Of a DNA stretch of 64,000 nt, positions 28,831 to 37,660 are shown one piece after another (the stretch's first letter is position 1; each line of letters starts with the position of its first letter). A program made the translations under genes and the position numbers. This DNA is from Promethearchaeota archaeon (GTDB taxonomy: Archaea > Asgardarchaeota > Lokiarchaeia > Helarchaeales > RDOG01): NCBI GenBank assembly GCA_011365055.1, contig RDOG01000011.1, forward strand, positions 75,831 to 139,830, read 5' to 3'. The notes under the pieces are model-generated. The model saw only the letters and a list, made by a program, of their open reading frames with translations. It did not search any database and was not told where the DNA came from.

Positions 28831-29451
28831 TCAATCCTTTAATTTGAACTTGAATTTTTTTAAAATTTCGCCTTTCTTTCTGAAGGTTATAGCATCTTCT
28901 TCATCAGACTTCACGATTATTTCTTTTTGTACTAAAGTTTTTGTTGCATTCCAAATTTCATATTCACTAATTTGGGGATTGTAATCACGAGAATATATGT
29001 CTAAAATCTCGCGAATGTTAAGTTTTTTAGGTGAAGATTCTAAAATTGCATAGACATTCTTCAATATAACAAGTTCATCGAGAACTTTAAGAAATGGATT
29101 AAAATCATTAACTTCAACCAATCTGCCAGGTAATATTAAAGGAGAACCTTTATATATAGTGAAAAAAGTATCGATCATAGTATCTAAAATAAGTTTTCCT
29201 TGTCTTGGATCATCTTCTTGATCAATGAATAATGCGAAACAAATATCACCTTCGATTTCCATCAAAATTTGGTGTTGATGCATTATAATGTTCTTTATTT
29301 CCCCCTCTCCAAGATCATCTGTGAGATTTTCAAAGGCAGATAATAAACCCGTTAAGATAAGCATGTCTTTTTCCTGAAAACCATAGCTTCTTGATACTAA
29401 CAGATTCCCATTTGTTAAAAATATTAAAACATTTTTAATCATTTTATTCAC
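28831..29451 (-). CDS. Longin-like domain protein with C-terminal helical extension
   Basis: 206 residues. The first ~110 residues follow the longin/roadblock-type pattern seen in many Asgard proteins: NVLIFLTNGNLLVSRSYGF, then GLLSAFENLTDDLG, a central strand IIMHQHQILMEIEGD and a long final helix. The C-terminal ~90 residues look like a winged-helix-type unit. Longin-like domains bind small GTPases or membrane-trafficking partners in eukaryotes. The start is GTG at 29451 (ATG 9 bp in is possible). Assignment is by pattern and needs a profile search. Confidence 0.55.
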   Translation of the reverse strand: MNKMIKNVLIFLTNGNLLVSRSYGFQEKDMLILTGLLSAFENLTDDLGEGEIKNIIMHQHQILMEIEGDICFALFIDQEDDPRQGKLILDTMIDTFFTIYKGSPLILPGRLVEVNDFNPFLKVLDELVILKNVYAILESSPKKLNIREILDIYSRDYNPQISEYEIWNATKTLVQKEIIVKSDEEDAITFRKKGEILKKFKFKLKD

Positions 29452-29512
29452 TATTTTTAATGATTCATTAAAAATGATTTATAACGTTTCATTATTTATA
29501 ATTTTCACATTT

Positions 29513-30469
29513 TTACTTTTTTTTGCTTTTATTTTTTTTTATTGCTTCTATAATAGTAATTTTCTTTAATTCCTCAGATCGTTCAATATTAAAATTATGT
29601 TTATCACACATTTCTTTTAATTCACTCTCTGTATAACCATCAAAAAATTCTAAGAAATTAAAAAAATCAAAATGAGCTAAGAAAGTTTCGTTAAATATGT
29701 TTAATTTAGTAGAAAGTAAATATATTTTTCCATCTGGTTTGATACAATTACAAATTTCCTTTAATAATATATCTATATCTTTTTCTTTTTGAAAGAGCAT
29801 TAATATTGCCTTATTTACATTGATTTCACTGTAATTAAGTTTTAAGTCTTTCGTCATAAAAATTGGTTTGATGACATTTTCAAATTCATTAAAAATTGCC
29901 AGTTCTATAAGTGTCTCTTTACTTAATTCATTATCAACAATTACATAAATTTTACCAGAATCACCAACCAATTGAGCTAAATCAATCAAAGCTTTCTTTA
30001 TCGGATATGAATAAAGTAAAATCGTATCACCTCTATCAATTTTATAATTATTAAACAATCTTACTTTTAAATCTCCTAAAAATGAATACATTACAGGAAT
30101 GAGGTTGATTAAAATTGATCGAATGAGCCTTCGAAGATCATTTAGACCTTTTTCGGTTATTTGATAATATTTTCTTCTTGCTGCTCTACCACGTTTGCTA
30201 AAGGTTTCAAGGTGTCCAGATTTTACAAGTTTTTTTAGTGCAGGATAAATTTGGCCAGTGGAGATATTTATATTATTTAATTTTAAATCATTTATAATTT
30301 CAAATCCATATTTCGGTTGAAAAGCTAATTGTAATAATAATTGAATCTGGAACCATCCAATGCGTTCAAAGTTATCTTCATTATTATTTATTTTTTTATG
30401 CATCAATAATCTGTCCCAACAAATTATGTAATCCTTCAATGAAATCCTAAAAATATTTACGGATTTCAT
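29513..30469 (-). CDS. PadR-family regulator fused to a methyltransferase-like domain
   Basis: 318 residues. Residues about 35-120 form a PadR winged helix (YGFEIINDLK, STGQIYPALKKLVKSGHLE, RKYYQITEKGLNDL). The remaining ~190 residues resemble a Rossmann/SAM-methyltransferase fold (IKPDGKIYLLST, late helix-strand pattern) but the glycine-rich SAM loop is not recognisable (GDTILLYSYP in its place), suggesting a ligand-sensing rather than catalytic role. It is divergent from the ferredoxin/flavoprotein operon at 30715, with two direct repeats in between, so it probably controls that operon and itself. Confidence 0.75.
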   Translation of the reverse strand: MKSVNIFRISLKDYIICWDRLLMHKKINNNEDNFERIGWFQIQLLLQLAFQPKYGFEIINDLKLNNINISTGQIYPALKKLVKSGHLETFSKRGRAARRKYYQITEKGLNDLRRLIRSILINLIPVMYSFLGDLKVRLFNNYKIDRGDTILLYSYPIKKALIDLAQLVGDSGKIYVIVDNELSKETLIELAIFNEFENVIKPIFMTKDLKLNYSEINVNKAILMLFQKEKDIDILLKEICNCIKPDGKIYLLSTKLNIFNETFLAHFDFFNFLEFFDGYTESELKEMCDKHNFNIERSEELKKITIIEAIKKNKSKKK

Positions 30470-30567
30470 TTTTCTTATGAATAAAATAATCTAATTACTG
30501 AATCCCTTGATTTTTAATACTTTACTATTAATTCACTTTAAAAATTGATAATTATTATAATTTTAAA

Positions 30568-30607
30568 TTTGCTATTGTTAGATATTTTTTTTGCTAATGT
30601 CAAATAT
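30568..30607. promoter_or_regulatory. Two 18-bp direct repeats in the PadR/ferredoxin divergent promoter region
   Basis: TTTGCTATTGTTAGATAT (30568-30585) and TTTGCTAATGTCAAATAT (30590-30607) agree at 15 of 18 positions and are 22 bp apart, about two helical turns. They lie between the two divergent start codons, upstream of the TATA box at 30641. Candidate binding sites for the PadR fusion. Confidence 0.45.
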
Positions 30608-30640
30608 ATTTTAAACTAATATATGCTTTATTGGTCAATT

Positions 30641-30650
30641 TTTATAAATA
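30641..30650 (+). promoter_or_regulatory. TATA box of the ferredoxin/flavoprotein operon
   Basis: TTTATAAATA, a good archaeal TATA element, lies 65 bp before the ferredoxin ATG, which predicts transcription start near 30670-30675. An AAGGAG Shine-Dalgarno precedes the ATG at 30715. Confidence 0.55.
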
Positions 30651-30714
30651 GGGAGGATTAAATTTAATGTTAATTTACTTTGACGAATAAAAAATAATAA
30701 GGAGTTCATTTCAA

Positions 30715-31053
30715 ATGAAAAAGAAAGCATATATGGTTCCAAATCCATTGATGCCCGGTCAACCTCTTATATTTAATGCAGATATTTGTAATGGATGTAA
30801 TAAATGTGTAGACGTATGTAGAAGAGATATATTGATGCCAAATTCAAATAAAGGAAAACCTCCAATAATATTATACCCTGATGAATGTTGGTATTGTGGT
30901 AATTGTGTAGAATATTGTCCAAGACCTGGGGCCAGTAAATTTAACCATCCATTAGTTCAAAAAATTGGATGGATTCGTAAAGATACAGGTAAATTTTATA
31001 GAATTGGAATGAAAAATCCACCTCCACCAGTTAAAAAACCACCTATAGGTTGA
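30715..31053 (+). CDS. AprB-like dicluster 4Fe-4S ferredoxin
   Basis: 112 residues with two complete 4Fe-4S motifs, CNGCNKCVDVC and CWYCGNCVEYC followed by P, and a proline-rich C-terminus (PPPPVKKPP). The spacing and surroundings resemble AprB of APS reductase and related electron-transfer subunits. It is directly upstream of an AprA/FrdA-like flavoprotein, its likely partner. First gene of the operon. Confidence 0.82.
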   Translation: MKKKAYMVPNPLMPGQPLIFNADICNGCNKCVDVCRRDILMPNSNKGKPPIILYPDECWYCGNCVEYCPRPGASKFNHPLVQKIGWIRKDTGKFYRIGMKNPPPPVKKPPIG

Positions 31054-31097
31054 GGATTCCTTCAATTTATTTTATTATTAAACTTAATTAATAATGA

Positions 31098-33077
31098 GTG
31101 ATGGATTATATGGAAGAAAATGTTCAAGAATGGCCATATCCAGTAAAATATGGAGAAGAAAATGAAGTTAATGGAGAGGTTTTAGTATTAGGAGGAGGAG
31201 TTGCAGGATGTTTTGCTGCAATATCTGCTGCAAATAAGGGAAGTAAAGTGATTTTAGTTGATAAAGGACCAATATTAACCAGCGGTTCTGGTGGAGCAGG
31301 TGTTGATCATTGGAACTTTCCTTGTACAGGAGAATTTTGTAATATTTCACCTGAAAAACTAACAGAAATTATTGCAGAAGAAGCTGTTTTTGATCCTGGA
31401 ATTCAGCGTTATATTCAATGTAAAGAAAGTTATGATTGCATCTTAGATGTTGAAAAATGGGGTCTTCCTTTACGTGATGTTGATGATGAATTCAAGGATA
31501 CACCATTCCGAGATGAAAAAACTAAGTTATTATTTGCTTATGATTATGAACAAAAATATATAATTCGCGTCCGCGGAGGAGCAAAAATTAAAAAATATTA
31601 CTATGAAGAATTAAAACGACTTAAAGTACCAATGTATGAAAGGATTATGGTTACGAGTTTATTAACTGAAGGTGGTAAACAAAGCGCCCGAGTAATTGGA
31701 GCAACGGGACTAAATGCCCGAACTGGCGAATTTTATATTTTTAAAGCAAAAGCAGTCATTCTTTGCATGTCAATAGCAGTTAATATGTGGGTTTATACAT
31801 TTGAAAGAATCGGTGCAGGTCATTCGTTTTTATGTCCGACTTGTACGGGTGAAGGTTTTTCGATTGCATGGGATGCAGGAGCAGAATTAACATTAATGGA
31901 AAGATCTTTTTACCATCCAGGTCAATTTCAATATCCATTTCTTGGAACTGGTTACCACGAAAAAACTTGGTACCCTACAACAATAATAGATTCAAACGGA
32001 AAGGAGATTCCATGGGTAGATAGAAGCATGAATACTTTGCCGATAGAAAAACGATCCTTACACGCACCTAGACAAAAAATTTCTCTTGTAGGAGTTCCAA
32101 TTTTTCCTTATAAAATGAAATGGAAGTATGCGGCTCCGATGATAACTCCAAACTTGCCCAACATGATAAAAAAGGGAGAAGTAAAATTACCACTTTATGC
32201 TGATTTACCTGGAATGCCTGAAGAAGAACGGAGAGTGATTTTTGGTTTAATGGTAGGGAATGAGGGAAAGACTCGTATACCCGTTTTTCAAAATTATTCA
32301 GAAGCAGGATTTGATCCGGAAAAAGACTTGTTACAAGTTCCAGTCCATACGCCAGATCATTATCTATATCCAGCTTGGTTTATGGGTGATCCACCAGCTC
32401 AATATAGAAGCCCTTCAATAGGAAGTGGCGGTCTTTTTTATGATTGGGATCTTAAAACTAATCTTGAAGGTCTATTCGTCGCAGGTATGAATGGTTGGGG
32501 AGGACTTGATCATAGTCAAGCGGCTGCAACTGGGAGGTATGCTGGTAGAAAAGCGACAGAATATGCTCGAAATGCTCCTGATCCAATCATTAATCGAGAT
32601 CAAGTAAATGCTGAGAAAAATCGTGTGTATGCACCAGTTAATAGGGATAATGGAATTGGATGGAATGAACTTATGATGGGTATTACAGGAAGAATGCAAG
32701 AATTTTGTGGCGAATATAAACATGAAAATACGCTAAACTTGGGGTTAACATGGCTTAATGAGATTAAAGAAGTTGAAGCACAACAATTATATGCTAGGAA
32801 TCCTCGAGAGTTAGTCAGAGCTCTTGAATGTCTCTCTATGTTAAAAGTAGGAGAAATTATTTTAAATGCAAGTCTTTTAAGAAAAGGGACAGATTGGGGA
32901 TTAGGACACATAAGACTAGATTATCCAAAGAAAGATATGGAAAATGAAAATAAATTGATTGTAATAAAAAAGGAAGAAAATCAAATAAAATCAAGATCAG
33001 TACCCGTAAATTATCATGTCTTACCACCAAATGCACCCAAATTGGAAGAAAATTATGTAAAGCATAGCGGATTATAA
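31098..33077 (+). CDS. FAD-dependent oxidoreductase, AprA/fumarate reductase flavoprotein-like
   Basis: 659 residues. The FAD site is VLVLGGGVAGCFAAISAANK; GSGGAGVDHWNFPC follows, and the C-terminal cap region shows GGLFYDWDLKTNLEGLFVAG and the helical tail of the succinate dehydrogenase/fumarate reductase/AprA superfamily. The length suits AprA. No sat, qmo or aprM gene is near, so sulfate reduction is not supported; the substrate is open. Start options are GTG 31098, ATG 31101 and ATG 31110. It follows the ferredoxin by 44 bp. Confidence 0.8.
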   Translation: MMDYMEENVQEWPYPVKYGEENEVNGEVLVLGGGVAGCFAAISAANKGSKVILVDKGPILTSGSGGAGVDHWNFPCTGEFCNISPEKLTEIIAEEAVFDPGIQRYIQCKESYDCILDVEKWGLPLRDVDDEFKDTPFRDEKTKLLFAYDYEQKYIIRVRGGAKIKKYYYEELKRLKVPMYERIMVTSLLTEGGKQSARVIGATGLNARTGEFYIFKAKAVILCMSIAVNMWVYTFERIGAGHSFLCPTCTGEGFSIAWDAGAELTLMERSFYHPGQFQYPFLGTGYHEKTWYPTTIIDSNGKEIPWVDRSMNTLPIEKRSLHAPRQKISLVGVPIFPYKMKWKYAAPMITPNLPNMIKKGEVKLPLYADLPGMPEEERRVIFGLMVGNEGKTRIPVFQNYSEAGFDPEKDLLQVPVHTPDHYLYPAWFMGDPPAQYRSPSIGSGGLFYDWDLKTNLEGLFVAGMNGWGGLDHSQAAATGRYAGRKATEYARNAPDPIINRDQVNAEKNRVYAPVNRDNGIGWNELMMGITGRMQEFCGEYKHENTLNLGLTWLNEIKEVEAQQLYARNPRELVRALECLSMLKVGEIILNASLLRKGTDWGLGHIRLDYPKKDMENENKLIVIKKEENQIKSRSVPVNYHVLPPNAPKLEENYVKHSGL

Positions 33078-33113
33078 AACTTAAAAAAAAATAAAAATAA
33101 GGAGGGCAAATAT

Positions 33114-33158
33114 ATGAATATTAATAAAAAATTGGGGGTTATTATAAATGTCATTTAA
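33114..33158 (+). other. Possible 14-codon leader ORF overlapping the next gene
   Basis: A strong Shine-Dalgarno (AAGGAGGGC, ending near 33107) precedes an ATG that encodes MNINKKLGVIINVI and stops at 33156-33158, overlapping the start of the 384-residue gene (ATG 33148) by 11 bp. The downstream gene has its own GGGGG site at 33134-33138. It could couple or tune translation of that gene, or be fortuitous. Confidence 0.35.
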
Positions 33159-34302
33159 ATATGGCGATATACCAGATGATTTTCCTTCAAAAACGTTAGT
33201 TCCACTAGGAGAACATCTTTGGAATGTTATAAAAGAACTTGGACATGAATATTGGATGGAGAAATTTACTGATGAAGATTTAGATTTAGTAAATAGCGGA
33301 TCAGATTTCATGTATGAAAAATTTAAACTTGCTGTTGAATCTGCTAAAAAAGTTATGAAAGGAGAGATCAAAGGTCCAGAAGAAGTATTGACAACTTGGT
33401 TCTTTCCGCCAGTCCTATACGTGAGATCAGATTTGCAAATGGGAAGCACAAAGATGATCTATGGCGATTCAACCGATATTACATTTATTGTTCTAAATGA
33501 TGCCAATTATGAAATTGATATGTTAATAAATGGTCACATGGAGGATGGTGTACCTGTGGATTATTGGTTTTTATATTCTGAAGATGATGTATTTGATAGG
33601 AGGCATATTAAGCGTGGGATGAAGCTTCGTGAAATTCCCAAAAGGACTAAAGATTTTACTAAATCAGGATTATACGCATTAGACATTTTAAAGGATATTA
33701 GAAACGAAAGAAGCCCACAATGGTCAGAATCAGCATATTCTTTATGCATGGTCTGGTTCTCAGCTGCAGTTAATTTATTTGCAGAGCCTTCAAGTTGGAG
33801 TTCTTTAGGCGCAATATGGGACGGAATAAATGCACAAAAAATATATGGAAGACCAATCGAATATTTCTGTTATGTACCTTGGCCACCTATCATGAGTGTT
33901 TTAACTTCAATGGGCCGTCCAGAATGGATGATGAAACTGGCAGGTCTACTTACAGGTCATAAATTATTTATTAATGGATTTGAGCCTGTAATGCAAGAAT
34001 GGATCAAGAAGCAAGTTCCTGAATTTTGGGAATTTTTACTTAGAAATTGGAAAGAACGAGGGGCAACAACACCAAGACAATCCTTAGGTGTAAAACCCCC
34101 TGATTTAAAAAATAAGAAAAAATTCAAAGATGAAGAATTTGAGTGGATTTACCCTAATGGGACTAGAATAAAACCCTTTGAATGGGATTTAGCAGAACAA
34201 GATGTTCTTAGCGGAATATTTACAGATATAACGCATAAAACACCTGCCGAAAATTTTTATGGAAAAGATCATATTATTTCTATGGGTATTGGGGCAAATT
34301 AA
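33148..34302 (+). CDS. Unrecognised 384-residue protein of the flavoprotein operon
   Basis: I do not recognise a family. The sequence is soluble, rich in Trp and aromatic residues, with an N-terminal helical region, a strand-rich segment around 105-165 (KMIYGDSTDITFIVLND) and several conserved-looking patches such as YVPWPPIMSVLTSMGRPEWM and FYGKDHIISMG. No cysteine cluster motif. Its position between a flavoprotein and a zinc-ribbon/SCP2-like protein, in the same operon, suggests a substrate-binding or catalytic partner of the redox pair. Confidence 0.7.
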   Translation: MSFKYGDIPDDFPSKTLVPLGEHLWNVIKELGHEYWMEKFTDEDLDLVNSGSDFMYEKFKLAVESAKKVMKGEIKGPEEVLTTWFFPPVLYVRSDLQMGSTKMIYGDSTDITFIVLNDANYEIDMLINGHMEDGVPVDYWFLYSEDDVFDRRHIKRGMKLREIPKRTKDFTKSGLYALDILKDIRNERSPQWSESAYSLCMVWFSAAVNLFAEPSSWSSLGAIWDGINAQKIYGRPIEYFCYVPWPPIMSVLTSMGRPEWMMKLAGLLTGHKLFINGFEPVMQEWIKKQVPEFWEFLLRNWKERGATTPRQSLGVKPPDLKNKKKFKDEEFEWIYPNGTRIKPFEWDLAEQDVLSGIFTDITHKTPAENFYGKDHIISMGIGAN

Positions 34303-34321
34303 AATTTGGGGGATTAAATAA

Positions 34322-34933
34322 ATGAAAAGTGTTGGCGAAACTTTAGCGGAGCTGATTTTATCGTGTGTTGAAGGAATTTCTGATTCAGAGAGAGAAGATC
34401 TATATTTTAAAAAGAATTTAGAAGGAAAATGTGTAGAATTTGTACTACCAGATGACCATGAAGCAGTAGTTATTAAGTTTTCAAGTAAGGAAGATAATTG
34501 GATAAGTTATAAAAGCTACTCAACACCTGAAATAACCTGTATAAAATGTAATTGGAATGGTAAATGGGAAGATTTGGCAGTAGAAGAAAAACCACTTGAT
34601 TTAACAGGTCGAATCTTTCAAGAAGAATTATTCACACCTATTAAAAGAGTAGTTCAAGAAAAATGTATTAAATGCGGAAACTCAGAATTAAAATTTAAAG
34701 ATTGGAAATATAATGATGCAGATCTTGTATTTAAGGGAAGTTTTGCAGATATAGGCTCTGTTGCAGGAATTTTATCGGGAGGCATTCTTACAAGACTAAA
34801 ATCTTTATATGGTGTTTTGATTATGATGATTAAAGGACGCATTTCTATTAAACCGCTTAGAAAATTGGGATTGGGACTTAAAGTGAGTCAATTAATTACA
34901 GGTGACGTATCTAAAGAATTTTTGATAGATTAA
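34322..34933 (+). CDS. Zinc-ribbon protein with SCP2-like C-terminal domain
   Basis: 203 residues. Two CxxC knuckles, CIKCNWNG and CIKCGN, about 40 residues apart, could form a rubredoxin-like or zinc-ribbon site. The C-terminal ~70 residues (DLVFKGSFADIG ... IKGRISIKPLRKLGLG) resemble the SCP2 lipid-binding fold. An SCP2-like domain would suggest a lipid or acyl-CoA ligand for the operon. Preceded by a GGGGG Shine-Dalgarno; last gene of the operon. Confidence 0.55.
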   Translation: MKSVGETLAELILSCVEGISDSEREDLYFKKNLEGKCVEFVLPDDHEAVVIKFSSKEDNWISYKSYSTPEITCIKCNWNGKWEDLAVEEKPLDLTGRIFQEELFTPIKRVVQEKCIKCGNSELKFKDWKYNDADLVFKGSFADIGSVAGILSGGILTRLKSLYGVLIMMIKGRISIKPLRKLGLGLKVSQLITGDVSKEFLID

Positions 34934-34959
34934 ATTTAATTTATGGAATTTTACTAATT

Positions 34960-35760
34960 TTAAACTCCTGCATTTATTGTAAATCCACCATCCACGACAA
35001 TTTTTGCACCAGAAATATATTTAGACGCGTCTGATGCTAGAAAAACTATGGCTCCTTTAATATCATCGCCAGAACCAAATCTTTTTAATGGGATTAAATC
35101 TAGAAGAGGATCTCCTAAAGTCTGAAACATTGTACTATTTTTTTCCTTCATCATTTCCATCATACCTTCTTCCATATTACCAGGAAGAATTGCATTCACT
35201 CTGATATTGTATTTTCCCCATTCAACCGCTAGTGATCTAGTTAACCCAATTAGACCTATTTTACTTGTAGCATAAGCTGTCATACCTAAAGAAAATCCTA
35301 CTTGACCATTTTCACTTGAAAAGTTGATAATATTACCGCTTTTTTGTCTTATCATAATTTTACCAATTTCACGACTACATAAAAATGTCCCTGTTAGGTT
35401 CGTGTTAATTACTTTTGACCAATCTTTTAATTTAACGGATTTAGAAGGACAAACATCACCAATTCCAGCATTATTTACAAGGATGTCACATTTTCCGTAA
35501 TATTCTTGAACTTTTTTTGCCATTTCCCTTACTTCTTCTTCTTGAGTCACATCGCACTTAAGAGCGATACAATCTTGCCCACTTTTTTTCAAGAGTTTCA
35601 CAGCGGCATCCAGTTTACCATGAATATCTCTGCCGCATATCGCTACATTAGCACCAGCTTCAGCAAGACCCTCTGCAGCAAAAAATCCCAAACCCTTACC
35701 ACCACCTGTAACAAGAGCCACTTTTCCGTTTAACTTAAATAAATCTGAAATATGTGTCAT
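34960..35760 (-). CDS. SDR-family short-chain dehydrogenase/reductase
   Basis: 266 residues, classical SDR. NAD(P)-binding TGGGKGLG (residues about 18-25), structural NNAG, catalytic Ser in INFSS and the YxxxK motif in YATSK are all present. The ending DASKYISGAKIVVDGG is typical of gluconate/3-oxoacyl-type reductases. It is convergent with the flavoprotein operon. Substrate not predictable. Confidence 0.88.
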   Translation of the reverse strand: MTHISDLFKLNGKVALVTGGGKGLGFFAAEGLAEAGANVAICGRDIHGKLDAAVKLLKKSGQDCIALKCDVTQEEEVREMAKKVQEYYGKCDILVNNAGIGDVCPSKSVKLKDWSKVINTNLTGTFLCSREIGKIMIRQKSGNIINFSSENGQVGFSLGMTAYATSKIGLIGLTRSLAVEWGKYNIRVNAILPGNMEEGMMEMMKEKNSTMFQTLGDPLLDLIPLKRFGSGDDIKGAIVFLASDASKYISGAKIVVDGGFTINAGV

Positions 35761-35907
35761 TTTTCAACAAACCTTGTTTTTTTGCAATTGTGAAAATATT
35801 TGTTGGATAATAAATTAATTAATGATAGATTTTTCAAGTTTCATAATAATTGTTGATCCATTACGATGATATTCTACAGGAGGAGTTAATAAAAAGATTT
35901 GAATATT

Positions 35908-36972
35908 TCATCCGAAAAATTCATTTACCAAATGATTAGCAGGACGAAAGACCTCTATTCGACCTGACCAATCTTTTAAGACATCTTGAAATAATTTTTC
36001 AAATTTTACCCTTAGGGAAGTTAATTTTGGAAGATAAATCCGTAAATTTTCATAGGTAATTAAAGCTATAGTAGTGTATTCACCGTATTCAAAAATAATT
36101 TTGATATCTTGGTGGTCTACAATTTTTAATTTTTTCTTGCTTTGTATTAGTTCACCTAAGATTCCTTCTACTCCAGTAAGCCCACTTGATATTAAGTCGA
36201 GATCTTGGTTTCTTTCGTCCCTTATGAAAGAATAATGAAAGAGAGTTGTACCATTTGGTGCAATGATGTATAATTCTCTTAATTTATCCTTCCATCCAAA
36301 TTCTGTAAATGTTTCAAAACGAAGGAAAATAGTTCCTAAATAAACTAAAGTAATTATTACACCAATACTCGAAATAATTGAGGATATTTCCATAGGAAAT
36401 GGAAGTAGTGCTTTAATTCCTTCTATATCTAAAAGAAAAAATATTAAAAAACCTATATAACACAAAAAGGCTGAAAACATTTGCTTTCTGATTTCACCCG
36501 TGGTTTTTACTTTTAAAAAGTATAAAAAACTAATAAGAATAAATGCCACTGTAATGGGATTGGTAATATATGTAAATAATCTTAAATCAAATTCTGTAAA
36601 AGTGAAAAAAATTCCATATACACAACAACCAATGCTAAAAAAAGTAAATGCAAATTTGGTTTTTCCAATTATTTTTTCAGAAAAAAAAACAACCCCAATT
36701 AAAGCAAAATAGGTCATAAGAATGCCAGTTTTATAGAGTGGTAAAGGATGAAAATCATATTCATAACCAAAATAATGCATGTACCCCCAACAAACGTATA
36801 CAATTCCAAAGAAGAGAACAAAAAATCCTAATCCAAAGATCGGTCCTAAATCAACGCCAGATCCTCTAGTTCTATTTATTTTTTGAAAAAACATTATTGC
36901 TAAATAAAACGCACAAGCAGCTAAAGTAATGTATAAATATATTGAAGTCAATTCGAAGATATTAAGTTGCAA
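35908..36972 (-). CDS. Seven-helix membrane protein with C-terminal longin-like cytoplasmic domain
   Basis: 354 residues. Seven hydrophobic helices occupy about residues 11-218. Residues 231-354 form a soluble alpha/beta domain: LRELYIIAPNGTTLFHYSF, then a helix ISSGLTGVEGILGELI, strands KIVDHQDIKIIFEYG and TTIALITYE, and a final amphipathic helix FEKLFQDVLKDW. That order matches the longin/roadblock-type domains common in Asgard archaea. A receptor-like protein passing a membrane signal to a GTPase-type partner is a plausible inference. The start is TTG at 36972. It is monocistronic. Confidence 0.65.
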   Translation of the reverse strand: MQLNIFELTSIYLYITLAACAFYLAIMFFQKINRTRGSGVDLGPIFGLGFFVLFFGIVYVCWGYMHYFGYEYDFHPLPLYKTGILMTYFALIGVVFFSEKIIGKTKFAFTFFSIGCCVYGIFFTFTEFDLRLFTYITNPITVAFILISFLYFLKVKTTGEIRKQMFSAFLCYIGFLIFFLLDIEGIKALLPFPMEISSIISSIGVIITLVYLGTIFLRFETFTEFGWKDKLRELYIIAPNGTTLFHYSFIRDERNQDLDLISSGLTGVEGILGELIQSKKKLKIVDHQDIKIIFEYGEYTTIALITYENLRIYLPKLTSLRVKFEKLFQDVLKDWSGRIEVFRPANHLVNEFFG

Positions 36973-37660
36973 GTTGAAATCCCCATCATTATTAGGTGGA
37001 TGGTGATTTATTAGTTAGGTGTAATAAATATTTTTCCAATAGAATCTTTGAAAAATAAAATATACTTATTTTTTATCACGTATTGTTTATTTTACTAGCC
37101 TCTAGGTTGATGCAATTGAATTTCATAACAGTTGGAGTATCTATTTGAAGTTTCCTTTTATCTTTAAACATTATTTTTTTAGGTTTAAAATATATCAATG
37201 AAAATTATAAGAGTTTTAGTGGAAATATGTTATTTTATTGTATCCAGAAATCACCTTCTAATGCCGACAATTATAATTTAAAAAGAAAAAAGATCAAATA
37301 AATAAGGCATCTCTTCTGTTTCCATACACGTCTATTTAAATCGTAAAATATATTTGATAATATCTTGAAGTCTCTTTTTATTAAGGACTGAATATTAACT
37401 GAAAATTTTGGGAAGTTATTTTGGATAAATAATTTCTCATACCTATTAAACATATAGAAAGAAGAACTTAATTTTAATAATATTTATTCACTTCTTGTAT
37501 TTCGTTCTTTATTATTAAAAAGAATGCTATTCTATAACTAGTAAAAAAATATTTTTTTGAGTTTTTACATCAGATATTTAAAACATATTTAAATAGAATC
37601 CTTGATTAATTAATTGAATTTACATTAAACGAGTAAATTTAAATCACGGGATTGATAAGA
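36973..37660. other. Long AT-rich intergenic region without a convincing gene
   Basis: About 690 bp separate two divergent seven-helix genes. No RNA gene or clear repeat was found. A 60-codon minus-strand frame (37271-37453) lacks a convincing start context and was not accepted. Promoters of both flanking genes should lie here. Confidence 0.4.

Noticed and set aside
30715..33077. Identification as APS reductase AprBA
   Set aside because: Domain order fits, but sat, qmo and aprM are absent here and catalytic residues could not be verified, so only an AprA/FrdA-like call is made.
37271..37453. 60-codon minus-strand ORF in the 37-kb gap
   Set aside because: No Shine-Dalgarno or recognisable domain; consistent with random opening in AT-rich DNA.
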